Source: Alcanivorax limicola (lineage in GTDB: Bacteria; Pseudomonadota; Gammaproteobacteria; Pseudomonadales; Alcanivoracaceae). From it: DNA of 64,000 bases. Positions 41,169 to 49,885 of the stretch are shown one piece after another. The first letter of the stretch is position 1; every line of letters begins with the position of its first letter. The DNA lies in NCBI RefSeq assembly GCF_019931215.1, contig NZ_JAIOUB010000001.1, positions 899,955 through 963,954 on the forward strand, read 5' to 3'. Made by a program: the position numbers and the translations under genes. The notes below the pieces were generated by a model that did not search any database, was not told where the DNA came from, and was given only the letters and a program-made list of their open reading frames with translations.

Positions 41169-41876
41169 CTACTCCTGTGGTGCGCGCGCCTTGCCCGCCA
41201 GTACCGCGCCTTCGCCGACACACACCCACAGCGCAGCCAGGTCTTCGATCAATGCCTGGCGGGTCAGCGCCACGCCGCCATCCAGCCAGGACAGAATGAC
41301 CTCGATGCTGCCGCCCACCAGCAAGGCGGACGCCACGTCCGCCACCGGGTGTGCGCCGGATGCCTGATGATGCTCATGGCCGTAGGCGGCCAGCGCGCTG
41401 GCGAGGCCCTTGATCGCATTCTTGCGATGCGCGGCAGCGCGGGGGCTGTCGGACACTTCGGTAAACAGGACGCGCGCCCGGCGCGGGTCGTCAAGCAGGA
41501 AGCCCACCACCACATCCAGTGTCTCGTGGGCCAGCTCATTGACGTTGCGCCCTGCCTCGTTGGCTCGGCGGGCCGCGTCAAAGGCGATGGCGACCAGTTG
41601 CTCACAGATGTCGTCCACGACTGCCGCCGCCAGATCATCCAGGGTGGCGAAGCTCTCATAGAAATAACGTTTGTTCAGGCCCGCATGCCGGCACAGTTTG
41701 TCGATGGTCATCTGCCGCCAGCCGTCATCCGCCAGCATGACAAACGCGGCGTCCAGCAAGCGCTGTCGCCGCCCTCTGGCCCGCTCTTTTGCTGAAGCGC
41801 CCTGATAGGCACGCGCCGGTACGGCATCGCTCTGCATGGCGTTCCCTTTCGGGTTGGCGCGGGTATCTGATGGCAT
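41169..41876 (-). CDS. TetR family regulator
   Basis: 235 residues. The helix-turn-helix block reads LLDAAFVMLADDGWRQMTID, LCRHAGLNKRYFYESFATLDDL. An in-frame ATG at residue 14 is an alternative start. It lies downstream of an SDR gene on the same strand (78-bp gap), so it probably regulates the SDR group at 41955-43453. Confidence 0.82.
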   Translation of the reverse strand: MPSDTRANPKGNAMQSDAVPARAYQGASAKERARGRRQRLLDAAFVMLADDGWRQMTIDKLCRHAGLNKRYFYESFATLDDLAAAVVDDICEQLVAIAFDAARRANEAGRNVNELAHETLDVVVGFLLDDPRRARVLFTEVSDSPRAAAHRKNAIKGLASALAAYGHEHHQASGAHPVADVASALLVGGSIEVILSWLDGGVALTRQALIEDLAALWVCVGEGAVLAGKARAPQE

Positions 41877-41954
41877 GGCAAGACCTGTGAGCCCGAAACA
41901 ACAGCATGATACAAGCTGCCATCCCGAGCCGACAGGCCCGCCCGCGCCACCGCT

Positions 41955-42767
41955 TCAGTCGGTTGCGGACCCGGATGCCAGGGTTTTGCGCAGGCCTGCG
42001 GTGATCCGCCTCTCGGCGCCGACCACGCGTTTGATACGCGCCGCCAACCGGTCAGGTATCAACGCTTCCAGCGCGCCGACCGGCTTCACCCAGCGCGGCA
42101 AAGTAACTTCCGCCTGGCCGTGCTTGCAGGAGGCAACGATTTCCGCCGCTACCGCTGCCGCATCCAGTGTCGGCACGCCACGAATATCGAGTTGCTGTGT
42201 GATGTGCGTATGCACGGCCGCCGGGAAAATGCTGCTGATGGTGATATCACTGTCGAGGATTTCTGCGCGGACGGCCCGTGACAGCGCGGCAACGGCGAAC
42301 TTGGTTCCCGAATACACCGCCGCCCCCGGCACACTGATCTTGCCCGCCATGGAGGACAGGTTGACGATATGCCCCTGCCCCTGTGCGAGCATCTCGGGCA
42401 GCACCAGATGCATGCCATTCACCACGCCAACCAGGTTCACCGCTATTTCCTGATGCAGCCCGGCAAGATCCTGCTCGTAAAATCGCCCGGTGCGCATGAT
42501 GCCGGCATTATTGACCAGCACTCTCACCGGGCCGTCTTCCCGCGCTTGCGCCAGGAAGCGCTCGAAATCCTCGACCCGGGTGACATCCAGCTGGCAGGGT
42601 TTGACCTGTTTGCCCAGTCTTTTGGCTGCCTTGTTGACGGCCGCGGCATCGATGTCGCCGATCCACACCGTCGCGCCACGCTGCGCCAGCGCTTCCGCTG
42701 TTGCATAGCCAATCCCGCGCGCACCGCCGGTCACACATGCCACGGCGCCCTTCAGATCAATGGCCAT
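41955..42767 (-). CDS. Short-chain dehydrogenase/reductase
   Basis: 270 residues, classical SDR: TGGARGIG nucleotide motif, NNAG, Ser in NLSSMAG and YSGTK catalytic Tyr/Lys. The C-terminal extension (AARIKRVVGAERRITAGLRK) is basic. It starts 5 bp after the stop of the preceding gene, so it forms an operon with it and probably with the TetR gene. Similar SDRs act on lipid- or steroid-like alcohols; the substrate is unknown. Confidence 0.88.
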   Translation of the reverse strand: MAIDLKGAVACVTGGARGIGYATAEALAQRGATVWIGDIDAAAVNKAAKRLGKQVKPCQLDVTRVEDFERFLAQAREDGPVRVLVNNAGIMRTGRFYEQDLAGLHQEIAVNLVGVVNGMHLVLPEMLAQGQGHIVNLSSMAGKISVPGAAVYSGTKFAVAALSRAVRAEILDSDITISSIFPAAVHTHITQQLDIRGVPTLDAAAVAAEIVASCKHGQAEVTLPRWVKPVGALEALIPDRLAARIKRVVGAERRITAGLRKTLASGSATD

Positions 42768-42772
42768 ATTGC

Positions 42773-43453
42773 TTACCCCCGTGGCCGACGACTGGCGAAG
42801 TAACCCACCACACGAAAACCGTTCTTCTCTCGCAGAATGGCTCTGCCCAGGCAGACACCAGGCACGATCTCCACCATTTCATCCCGCGTGCGCGGCAACA
42901 CAATCGGGTTCTTGTCGGCGGGATTGTCATAGGCGATAGACATCACCTCCTGCTCCGGCGAGACCGGCGAAGGCTCGATGGCGATATCAAAATGAAAACC
43001 GATCAGCTCACCGCCCTTGCTTTCGAAGCGGTAGCCGGGCATCACTGCCAACATCGGCAGCCTGGCGCCCCGGGTGAGCCGGTTATAGCCCCGGCGGGTC
43101 TGCATATCGAAGGTCTTGCCCGCCCAGCCGATGCCGCCGGCAAGCCGCCCGACACGCACCAGCCGGTCCACCGCATCCAGCCACAGGGTGCCGTAAAGCC
43201 CGAGCACCATGCCCTCGCAATCACCCTGCACACTGTCCACTGCCGGGGTATAGCCCTGGGCAAACAGCCAGCCCAGCGCGTGGTGGGTGTCCAGCGACCT
43301 GAACTCGCTCAGCCACTCCCAGACTTGCGCCTCAGCCTCGGCGGGGCGGTCTTCCGCCAATCGCCGAAGGGCGCTCAAACGTTGCGCATTGCCCTGAAAC
43401 TGCCCGGGGGCGGGCGCCGCCAGGCCCTCTTTCGCTGCGGTGACATTGGCCAT
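42773..43453 (-). CDS. Conserved protein of unknown function
   Basis: 226 residues from the ATG at 43453, which has GAGG upstream; a longer TTG start lacks this. Segments such as WEWLSEFRSLDTHHALGWLF, GYTPAVDSVQGDCEGMVLGL and the C-terminal beta-rich VPGVCLGRAILREKNGFRVV resemble small beta-barrel lipid-associated proteins, but no family is named with confidence. It is the first gene of the SDR operon. Confidence 0.7.
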   Translation of the reverse strand: MANVTAAKEGLAAPAPGQFQGNAQRLSALRRLAEDRPAEAEAQVWEWLSEFRSLDTHHALGWLFAQGYTPAVDSVQGDCEGMVLGLYGTLWLDAVDRLVRVGRLAGGIGWAGKTFDMQTRRGYNRLTRGARLPMLAVMPGYRFESKGGELIGFHFDIAIEPSPVSPEQEVMSIAYDNPADKNPIVLPRTRDEMVEIVPGVCLGRAILREKNGFRVVGYFASRRPRG

Positions 43454-43646
43454 CTTGCTAGATCCTCTCATCAGGTTATCGTTGTCTTTCAATTCTGGTA
43501 CATGGAAGTACCAGATGATTGAGCAAGATCCCCTGGCGGGTCAAGCCGGATCACAGCAAGAGAAACAACAACATGGATTTTGTGTGCGCGCGTGCACCTA
43601 TTGCACTGCGTCAGGTCAGGGTCAAAACCGCCTTACTGACGCCGCT
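43454..43646. other. Intergenic stretch without recognised feature
   Basis: 193 bp between the SDR operon start and the end of the MpaB-like gene. No RNA gene, repeat or strong hairpin was recognised; it probably carries the promoter of the SDR operon. Confidence 0.4.
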
Positions 43647-44891
43647 TCATTTGATATGCGCAGGATGCTCCGGCGACGGCTGAATGATGGTCGCCTGCCG
43701 GTCGCCGAAGTACTCCTGCAACTGCTGCCGCTGCCGCAAGCGATCCCGCTGAGCCAGCGCCTCGATGGCTTTGGCGCCGCGCACACGGCAGATCAGCACG
43801 CGCAGGAAACGCCACGGAGCCGTAATCGCCGGGAACCAGGGCAGTATCCACCAGGGCAGGCCCAGCAGGCGCCGCTCGCGCAGGCCCAGAATCAACGACG
43901 AATTGCTCAGATGCACCTGGTAGCGCCACCAGGCCAGCAAACGCGGCCAGCGGCTGGCGGGCGGTGGAAGGCGCTCTAACGGCTCATCCCGCAAGGCACT
44001 GCCGAGCAGATGGATCTTGTCATCGGGACACCGATGCGTCAGGAAGGTGTGGTACAGCTTGCGCAGGCCGTCGCGCTCGGTGACGGCAAGACGCGCTTCA
44101 TCCACCCCCATGAGCCAGCCGATATAGCGCCACAGGTGCATGGACGCGGCCGACGCCTGGCGGCTGGGCAACACCCCGAACAGGCGACCGCCGCTGAGCG
44201 CGACAGGCCCGAACGCCAGATACGTCGATTGCATGTCCACCTGATTGATCGGCACGCCCCAGCGCGGCTGATCCCAGTCATCGCGGGCGCTGAGATGGCG
44301 ACGTATCAGCGCGTGTACCAGACGTACACGCAGGGTGGTGATAAAGCCCTGGCCGAAGCGCGACATCCCGTCCGGTTCGGTGACATCATAAAGCCAGGTT
44401 CCGGTTTCCCCCAGGCGACGGGAGGTATGCCGACTGAGCTCCCCCGCGGGCGCCAGCACCTGATTCATGCTGTTGAAGTAGACATAGCCGCCCATCAGCG
44501 CCATGTCTCGCAACACGTAAAAACCCACCTGTCCACCTATATGCGCCGCCTGGGCGCCCTGCGCCAGCAGGTCCCGATCCAGCCAGGCAGGTGGCTGCTC
44601 CACGCCGGCAAAAAAATCCCGCAACACCGCAGGCGGGTCGGTCAGTGTCTCGATACCCTGTGTGAGGGCCTGCTCGAACTGGCGTCGTTTCTCTGCCGTG
44701 GCGCCGCGGCACAACCACTCGACCACGGCATCCATGGCGGGATCGCCGCGTTGCAGCGCAGCCAGCACGGCTTGCCACTCGTCCGGGGACGGAGTCAGGG
44801 CGCGGCCCATCAATAACCTGCCCGCCAGCGTCAACAGACGCGGTCGCTGCACGGCCTTCCAGGGCATGGCTCGGGTGGGTGGTGCTTGCAT
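43647..44891 (-). CDS. MpaB/DUF2236 family oxygenase-like protein
   Basis: 414 residues from the ATG at 44891 after GGAGGA. The conserved region includes YVYFNSMNQVLAPAGELSRH, TSRRLGETGTWLYDV and WGVPINQVDMQSTYLAFG, the pattern of DUF2236 proteins related to latex-clearing (Lcp) and mycophenolic-acid MpaB oxygenases, which use a b-type heme. There is no signal peptide. It may oxidise hydrophobic substrates; the specific reaction is unknown. Confidence 0.8.
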   Translation of the reverse strand: MQAPPTRAMPWKAVQRPRLLTLAGRLLMGRALTPSPDEWQAVLAALQRGDPAMDAVVEWLCRGATAEKRRQFEQALTQGIETLTDPPAVLRDFFAGVEQPPAWLDRDLLAQGAQAAHIGGQVGFYVLRDMALMGGYVYFNSMNQVLAPAGELSRHTSRRLGETGTWLYDVTEPDGMSRFGQGFITTLRVRLVHALIRRHLSARDDWDQPRWGVPINQVDMQSTYLAFGPVALSGGRLFGVLPSRQASAASMHLWRYIGWLMGVDEARLAVTERDGLRKLYHTFLTHRCPDDKIHLLGSALRDEPLERLPPPASRWPRLLAWWRYQVHLSNSSLILGLRERRLLGLPWWILPWFPAITAPWRFLRVLICRVRGAKAIEALAQRDRLRQRQQLQEYFGDRQATIIQPSPEHPAHIK

Positions 44892-45181
44892 GATTCCTCC
44901 ATAACCTGACAAGAAAGGCCTGACAGAAAGACCTGACAGGTAAAGTGTCGCCGACCGGATCTTGAGATTATGCGGCAAACCTAGCACTTTCGTTCTGGCC
45001 ACGCCCACACCCGATCGGGAAAATCCACAACTATCCGATCCCCGTTTACTCTTCACCCCGATCAACCGTCACCGAGTGAACAACAGTCCACTGGCCCGCC
45101 GGTCATCCGATAGCGCTTTATCTGGCACGCTCGTTCATGTAAATAAACGGCAACTAAAAAAACAACATCAGGGGACTCTCT

Positions 45182-46531
45182 ATGCGCAACCTAGCCATGC
45201 GCAATCTACGCATTCTGCTGACGCTGTGCCTGGCGCTGCTTGGCAGCCAGGCGGTGGCAGACACTTATATCTTTGTCACCAACAGCACGCCGGACACCGT
45301 CACGGTCTCCGTCAACCACCACGGCACCGCCACGCTGACGCAAGGCAGCCAGTGGGAACAGGAAGCCACCAGCATCGGCCCCTACGAGACCAAAAGAGTG
45401 CTGCGCTATAACCGCTTCTGGGGCGTGACGCGCAACAGGATCTTCAATTTCGACACCACCGTGTCTTCCGGCACCTCGTCCGTCGTGCTCAAGCAGACCA
45501 TGGTGGGCACCTGGACCGGCAGCAATATCCAGCACGGCGCCAGTGGCCCCGGGTTTTCCTCTCCCTGGTTCAGCGATCGCAACGTGCACACCTACAGCCA
45601 CAGTTATGACACGCGGCCGTCCAGCACCGCGTTCAAGGCGGAGCTCACCGGTGGCTACGATGACTTTTATTATGTGATTACCAACGACACACTGGCGGAA
45701 CCGCTGTCCGGCGATGACGCGTTGAAAGTGCTCAGCTACAACATCTATGCCCTGCCCCTGGTGGCCAGCAAGATCAGCGAGCGTCTGGCCGAACTGCCGA
45801 ACCACCTGAGCGGCTATGATGTCATCCTGTTCCAGGAGGCCTTCTCGTCCACCCGCGACAGCATGCTGTTGGCGCTGGCGTCGGAATACCCGTACCAGAC
45901 GCATGTGCCGAAAATTCCTTACAGTGGCATCAACGTGTTCGACAGCGGCGTGCTGATCATCAGCCGTTACCCGATTGTGAATACGGATGACTTTATCTAC
46001 CCCGACTGCACCGGCACCGATTGCTTCGCCGATAAAGGCGTGATCTATGCCGAGGTGATCAAGGACGGCAAGGCGTACCACCTGACCTCCACGCATACGG
46101 CATCGTTTGATACCGCAGCGGCCCGCGCCTTGCGCCAGGTGCAGTTCCAGCAGATTCGCGCGCTGGTGGACAACCAGAACATTCCGGCCTTTGATGCGGT
46201 GCTGATGGGCGGCGACTTCAATGTGAACAAGCTGATCTGGCCGCAGGATTACGCCGACATGCTGACCAACCTGAACGCCACCGATCCGGTAAGTACCGGC
46301 TATACCGCATCCACGTTCGACCCGCGCATCAACGTGCTGGCCGGGGCGGCCGGGTCCGGCGGCGACACGGTGGAGTATCTGGATTACGTGGTCTATGCCA
46401 ACGACCACCGCCAGCCGGTGCAGTCGCGCAACGATGTGCGCATCAAGCGCGCCGCCACCGCGCCGTTGTTCCACACCCGGGATCTGTCGGATCACTTCCC
46501 GGTCATGGGTGAGTTCGAGTTCGCGCCGTGA
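45182..46531 (+). CDS. Secreted sphingomyelinase-like phosphodiesterase
   Basis: 449 residues: signal peptide (to GSQAVA, residue 26), a ~150-residue beta-rich N-terminal domain not recognised, then a DNase I-like (endonuclease/exonuclease/phosphatase) domain. Catalytic motifs are SYNIYALP (N187), LFQEAF (E219), GGDFNVN (D345, N347) and SDHFPV (D437-H438). This matches neutral sphingomyelinase C or related phospholipases. GGGGA precedes the ATG; a second ATG lies 5 codons later. Its stop overlaps the start of a lipase-chaperone-like gene, suggesting assisted folding for secretion. Confidence 0.82.
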   Translation: MRNLAMRNLRILLTLCLALLGSQAVADTYIFVTNSTPDTVTVSVNHHGTATLTQGSQWEQEATSIGPYETKRVLRYNRFWGVTRNRIFNFDTTVSSGTSSVVLKQTMVGTWTGSNIQHGASGPGFSSPWFSDRNVHTYSHSYDTRPSSTAFKAELTGGYDDFYYVITNDTLAEPLSGDDALKVLSYNIYALPLVASKISERLAELPNHLSGYDVILFQEAFSSTRDSMLLALASEYPYQTHVPKIPYSGINVFDSGVLIISRYPIVNTDDFIYPDCTGTDCFADKGVIYAEVIKDGKAYHLTSTHTASFDTAAARALRQVQFQQIRALVDNQNIPAFDAVLMGGDFNVNKLIWPQDYADMLTNLNATDPVSTGYTASTFDPRINVLAGAAGSGGDTVEYLDYVVYANDHRQPVQSRNDVRIKRAATAPLFHTRDLSDHFPVMGEFEFAP

Positions 46532-47505
46532 AGCGTGCTGCTTCCGCACTACTGATCACGGCTGCCCTGGCAGCCGTGGTCTTTATGGTCTCCCCTGCTG
46601 GCGATGGCGTTCAGCAATCGTTGTATCCGCCCCCCGCCTCCAACCCCGCCACGACTGCATTTTCACCAGCTGACCGGGCCGCTGATGCCTCCGCAAATGA
46701 AGCGGCTATGGGTATTCTGGCGCGCCGCACAGTCCGTGTTGAAGCGATGCAGTCCCTGCTGGCGGCAGCACAAGCCCAGCCGGGCAATCTCGCCATGACC
46801 TTGCAGCAGCTGCGCCAGCATTGTCTGCCGGATGAAGATTGCGATGCGCTGATCCGCGCGGCTCTGGCCGGCTACCCGGATGCCGAATTCGCCGCGCTGG
46901 CCGAGCAGGCGCTGACACGCCTGCCGTTGTATGAGCTCGCCATGCAGGACGTGGTGATGTCGATGAGCACGCCGCCGCGCGAGCGCTACGATGCGATTCA
47001 TGCCCTGCGGGAACAGACACTTGGCCGGGATGTCACGGAAGCCCTGTTCGGCCAGGAAGCCGCTTGGGCGGAGTACCAGTTTCGCTATGGCGATCTGATG
47101 GAGGCCGCCGACGCGTTATCGGCGGCCGATCGCATTGCTGCGCTGAACGCGTTGCGTGACAGCAGCTTCGGTGACTACGCCGACGCGCTGCAGCAGGTGG
47201 AAGGGATTGATGGCCGCTACCAGCGCGAACTGGCCTTGCTGTTGGCGGGCATCGACGATGCATCGACGCGCGCGCAGATCACCCGCGATCTGCGGCAACA
47301 CTATTATCCCGCGGATGTGGTGGCACAACGGGAACAGCGCGACCGCCAGCAGCAACTGAACGACCAGCGTGTGCTGGACTATCAGCAGGCCGTGGCGGCC
47401 TTGCAGCAGGATATGGCTGCCGTGCGGGAGACGTTGTCGGATCAGGCATGGCAGCAGCAGTACGAGCAGGCACTGGGGCAACTGCGGGCGCAGTACTTTC
47501 CGTAA
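46528..47505 (+). CDS. Lipase chaperone (Lif/LimK)-like foldase
   Basis: 325 residues. An N-terminal membrane anchor (LLITAALAAVVFMVS) is followed by a Pro/Ala linker and a helical periplasmic domain. RYDAIHALREQTLGRDVTEA, then LFGQEAAWAEYQFRY (about 153-187) matches the lipase chaperone family (LFG-x-E motif), and the C-terminus is helical and Gln-rich. The classic RxxFDY motif was not found. Translational coupling (ATGA) to a sphingomyelinase-like gene instead of a lipase gene suggests that enzyme is its client. Confidence 0.75.
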   Translation: MKRAASALLITAALAAVVFMVSPAGDGVQQSLYPPPASNPATTAFSPADRAADASANEAAMGILARRTVRVEAMQSLLAAAQAQPGNLAMTLQQLRQHCLPDEDCDALIRAALAGYPDAEFAALAEQALTRLPLYELAMQDVVMSMSTPPRERYDAIHALREQTLGRDVTEALFGQEAAWAEYQFRYGDLMEAADALSAADRIAALNALRDSSFGDYADALQQVEGIDGRYQRELALLLAGIDDASTRAQITRDLRQHYYPADVVAQREQRDRQQQLNDQRVLDYQQAVAALQQDMAAVRETLSDQAWQQQYEQALGQLRAQYFP

Positions 47506-47523
47506 ACTTTTTCCGCCCCGCAC

Positions 47524-47552
47524 GCCTCGCAGCCTCAGAGCGCGAGGCTTTT
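47524..47552 (+). terminator. Intrinsic terminator after the foldase gene
   Basis: GCCTCGC / GCGAGGC stem (47524-47530, 47542-47548), 11-nt loop, followed by TTTT. It overlaps the last codons of the convergent hydrolase gene. Confidence 0.7.
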
Positions 47553-48452
47553 CAGAAACGCCAACTGCTTGCTGATGACACGGCTGAACACCGGTTCGAA
47601 GTAGGGCTCGAAATGATTGGCGTCCACGGTATCCAGCGTCAGATGCGGATTGTCCACACGGCGGATTTTATCCGCGACAAAGGGCGCCACGGTATCGCCG
47701 GTGGCCCCCAGCAGCAGCGTGGGAATGCGGATATCCTTGAGGCGCTTGAAGGGACGATACGGCCCCATTGTCATCAAGGAGCGGGCGGCCACGCGGTTGT
47801 CGTAAACCCGCCCGACACTCTGCTCGGCCAGGGCCAGCGCCTTGCTCGCATCATCGCGATCCATGGTGGAAAACGCGCCCGGCTCACTCACCACCGGGAT
47901 ATAAACCGGCTGCCCCGGCTTGATCAGATCGGCCAGATAGTAGAGCCCGAACCGCAACAACCGTGTCAGCGGCACCGCCCGCACTGCTGCCAGCCCGTCC
48001 AGCATCGGCACCTGGGCAATGGCGCCAAGCAGCTCCGGGTGCTCGGCCGCCAGTTCCACTGCGTGGCCGCCACCGAATGAGGAGCCCCACACCACGATCT
48101 GGTTCTTGTTGACGCCCGGCCGGGATTTCAGAAACGCCAGCGCGGCATCGGCCTCCCTGACGCGTCCACGGGCCGAGATGGTATGCCGAGGCAGCCCGGC
48201 GCTGTCGCCCCAACCGATATAGTCGAAGGTCATCACCGCAAACCCTGCCCGGGTAAATTCCTCATAGAACGGCAGCGTCAGCGTATCCTGGGTGCCGCCC
48301 CAGCCATGCACCATGAGGATCGCAGGCAACACGGCGTCGCCTGCATCGGCGGGCCGGTACAGCGTTACGGCGCACCAGGTCCCCTGATAATAAAAGCCAG
48401 TGCGTTCGCTGTGGCAGGTCATATCCGCAGGGCTGTATCGCAATGATTCCAT
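47535..48452 (-). CDS. Alpha/beta hydrolase
   Basis: 305 residues. MVHGWGGTQDT forms the oxyanion region, GSSFGGG the nucleophile elbow (Ser), and GATGDTVAP and DANHFEPY supply the acid and His. It resembles dienelactone-hydrolase or X-Pro-type serine hydrolases; the substrate is unknown. It is divergent from a TetR gene with paired operators between them. Confidence 0.88.
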   Translation of the reverse strand: MESLRYSPADMTCHSERTGFYYQGTWCAVTLYRPADAGDAVLPAILMVHGWGGTQDTLTLPFYEEFTRAGFAVMTFDYIGWGDSAGLPRHTISARGRVREADAALAFLKSRPGVNKNQIVVWGSSFGGGHAVELAAEHPELLGAIAQVPMLDGLAAVRAVPLTRLLRFGLYYLADLIKPGQPVYIPVVSEPGAFSTMDRDDASKALALAEQSVGRVYDNRVAARSLMTMGPYRPFKRLKDIRIPTLLLGATGDTVAPFVADKIRRVDNPHLTLDTVDANHFEPYFEPVFSRVISKQLAFLKSLAL

Positions 48453-48491
48453 GGATCATTTCTCCAGACGGGGTTGTCTTGCATGAGTTGT

Positions 48492-48541
48492 CTTGTATGC
48501 TATTCAAGGCGCGAGATTAGCATTCTTGAATGCCATACAAG
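48492..48541. promoter_or_regulatory. Two inverted operator-like sites between hydrolase and TetR genes
   Basis: CTTGTATGCTATTCAAG (48492-48508) and CTTGAATGCCATACAAG (48525-48541). Each is nearly palindromic and the second is 15/17 identical to the reverse complement of the first. The starts are 33 bp apart, about three helical turns. Probable binding sites for the adjacent TetR protein. Confidence 0.65.
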
Positions 48542-48571
48542 ATGACCCGAATTACTCCTGGAGCTGGCGCT

Positions 48572-49135
48572 ATGGCCAAGAACAAGCGGGATGTGGAGGC
48601 AAAGGTAAAGAAGGCTGCGCTGGAAGAGACCGCGGCGCGCCTGTTTATGGAACAGGGTTTCGACGCCACCTCCATGCAGCAAATCGCCCGCGAACTGGAT
48701 GTCGCCCCCAATACGCTCTACTGGTACTACGCCAGCAAGGATGAGCTGCTGGTCGGTGTGCTCAACCGTTTGCTGTCGCAGAATCTGCAACGCCTGCCTG
48801 CGGTGCGGGGCCTGCCGTTGACAGCGCAGATGGCCTGGATACTGGACGAACTCGAACAGAGCCGCGAGATGGTGGCCACGGTCCATGGCCGCCTGGATCA
48901 GTCACCGGTCATTCGCGCCTGGCATGACCAGTTCCATCACTTCGTGGAAACCGCGCTGATCTGCGCCCTGAAAACCGCCGGCATCGAAGCGTCACGCTGC
49001 GCCACCCTGGCGACGGTGGCCACCTTTCTGGTGGAGGGGCTGCTGGCGCACCCGCACAGCGCGGATCAGCGTAACGATATTCTGGCGTGGTTTGCGGCCA
49101 GTGTCGGGGATCAGTTGGGAGGCGCTGCCGTTTAA
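48572..49135 (+). CDS. TetR family regulator of the hydrolase gene
   Basis: 187 residues from the ATG at 48572 after GGAG. The recognition region is ALEETAARLFMEQGFDATSM, QQIARELDVAPNTLYWYYASKDEL. The C-terminal domain is short. It is divergent from the alpha/beta hydrolase; the paired palindromes suggest mutual repression lifted by a hydrolase-related ligand. Confidence 0.85.
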   Translation: MAKNKRDVEAKVKKAALEETAARLFMEQGFDATSMQQIARELDVAPNTLYWYYASKDELLVGVLNRLLSQNLQRLPAVRGLPLTAQMAWILDELEQSREMVATVHGRLDQSPVIRAWHDQFHHFVETALICALKTAGIEASRCATLATVATFLVEGLLAHPHSADQRNDILAWFAASVGDQLGGAAV

Positions 49136-49164
49136 TCGGCTCATGGGCAAACATCCAATGGCTG

Positions 49165-49803
49165 CTAGTCCGCAGCCCGGGGTAGCGGCAGGCTGGCGAT
49201 CTTCCTGGCCTTGCTGGCACTCACCCCCAGCGACTGAAGGATCATTTCAGCGGCGATGCGATCCGGGTGCTCAACGTCAAAGCCTTCCACAACCAGGTTC
49301 ATGGCACCCGTGGTGGCGGACACCACCATGGCCATGGCCATTTCTTCGTTGGCATAGACGAAATCGCCCTGCTCGCGCCCGGCCTGCAAATCGGCGCGCA
49401 AGTAGTTGGCCAGGGCAGAACGCATGCCCTCGGCGTAACGCACCACGGTGATGAGGGCCCGTGTCCATTCGGGGTCATCCAGGGCCTTGCCCATAAAGGT
49501 GCGCACGCCGATGCTCAGGCGCTCGGCACCGCTGCTGACGCCCTCACTGAAGACCAGTATCTGCTGCGAGAGCTGAACCGCCAGTTCCAGGCCCACCGCT
49601 TCCAGCACCTCCTCGCGCGTGCGGAAGTAGTTGTAGACGGTGCCGTTGGACACCCCTGCTTCCTCCGCCAGCGTATTGAGCGCCAGACCGGCCACGCCGG
49701 TGCGGGCATAGATGCGCAGGGCCGCGTCCAGAAGTTGCTGCCGGGTGCGCGCCTTCTTCTTGTGACCACGCGTCAGTGTATTTGCCGCTGCTTTCTTTGC
49801 CAT
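49165..49803 (-). CDS. TetR family regulator of the aromatic cluster
   Basis: 212 residues from the ATG at 49803. The HTH reads LLDAALRIYARTGVAGLALN, EEAGVSNGTVYNYFRTREEV. The basic N-terminus is Lys-rich. A TCAATATTGA palindrome in its promoter (49866-49875) recurs in the divergent promoter at 51535-51544, which links it to the monooxygenase and dioxygenase operons. It ends 29 bp from the previous convergent gene. Confidence 0.83.
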   Translation of the reverse strand: MAKKAAANTLTRGHKKKARTRQQLLDAALRIYARTGVAGLALNTLAEEAGVSNGTVYNYFRTREEVLEAVGLELAVQLSQQILVFSEGVSSGAERLSIGVRTFMGKALDDPEWTRALITVVRYAEGMRSALANYLRADLQAGREQGDFVYANEEMAMAMVVSATTGAMNLVVEGFDVEHPDRIAAEMILQSLGVSASKARKIASLPLPRAAD

Positions 49804-49865
49804 GAACTGCCCCGTCAGACGGAATGTGGACCTCCTCGTACCGGGTTCATCATACTGGGAAAATA

Positions 49866-49875
49866 TCAATATTGA
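49866..49875. promoter_or_regulatory. TCAATATTGA palindrome, copy 1
   Basis: A perfect 10-bp palindrome between the tetR start (49803) and the monooxygenase stop (49886). It is the same word as at 51535-51544. Confidence 0.5.
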
Positions 49876-49885
49876 GAGTGCTTCA

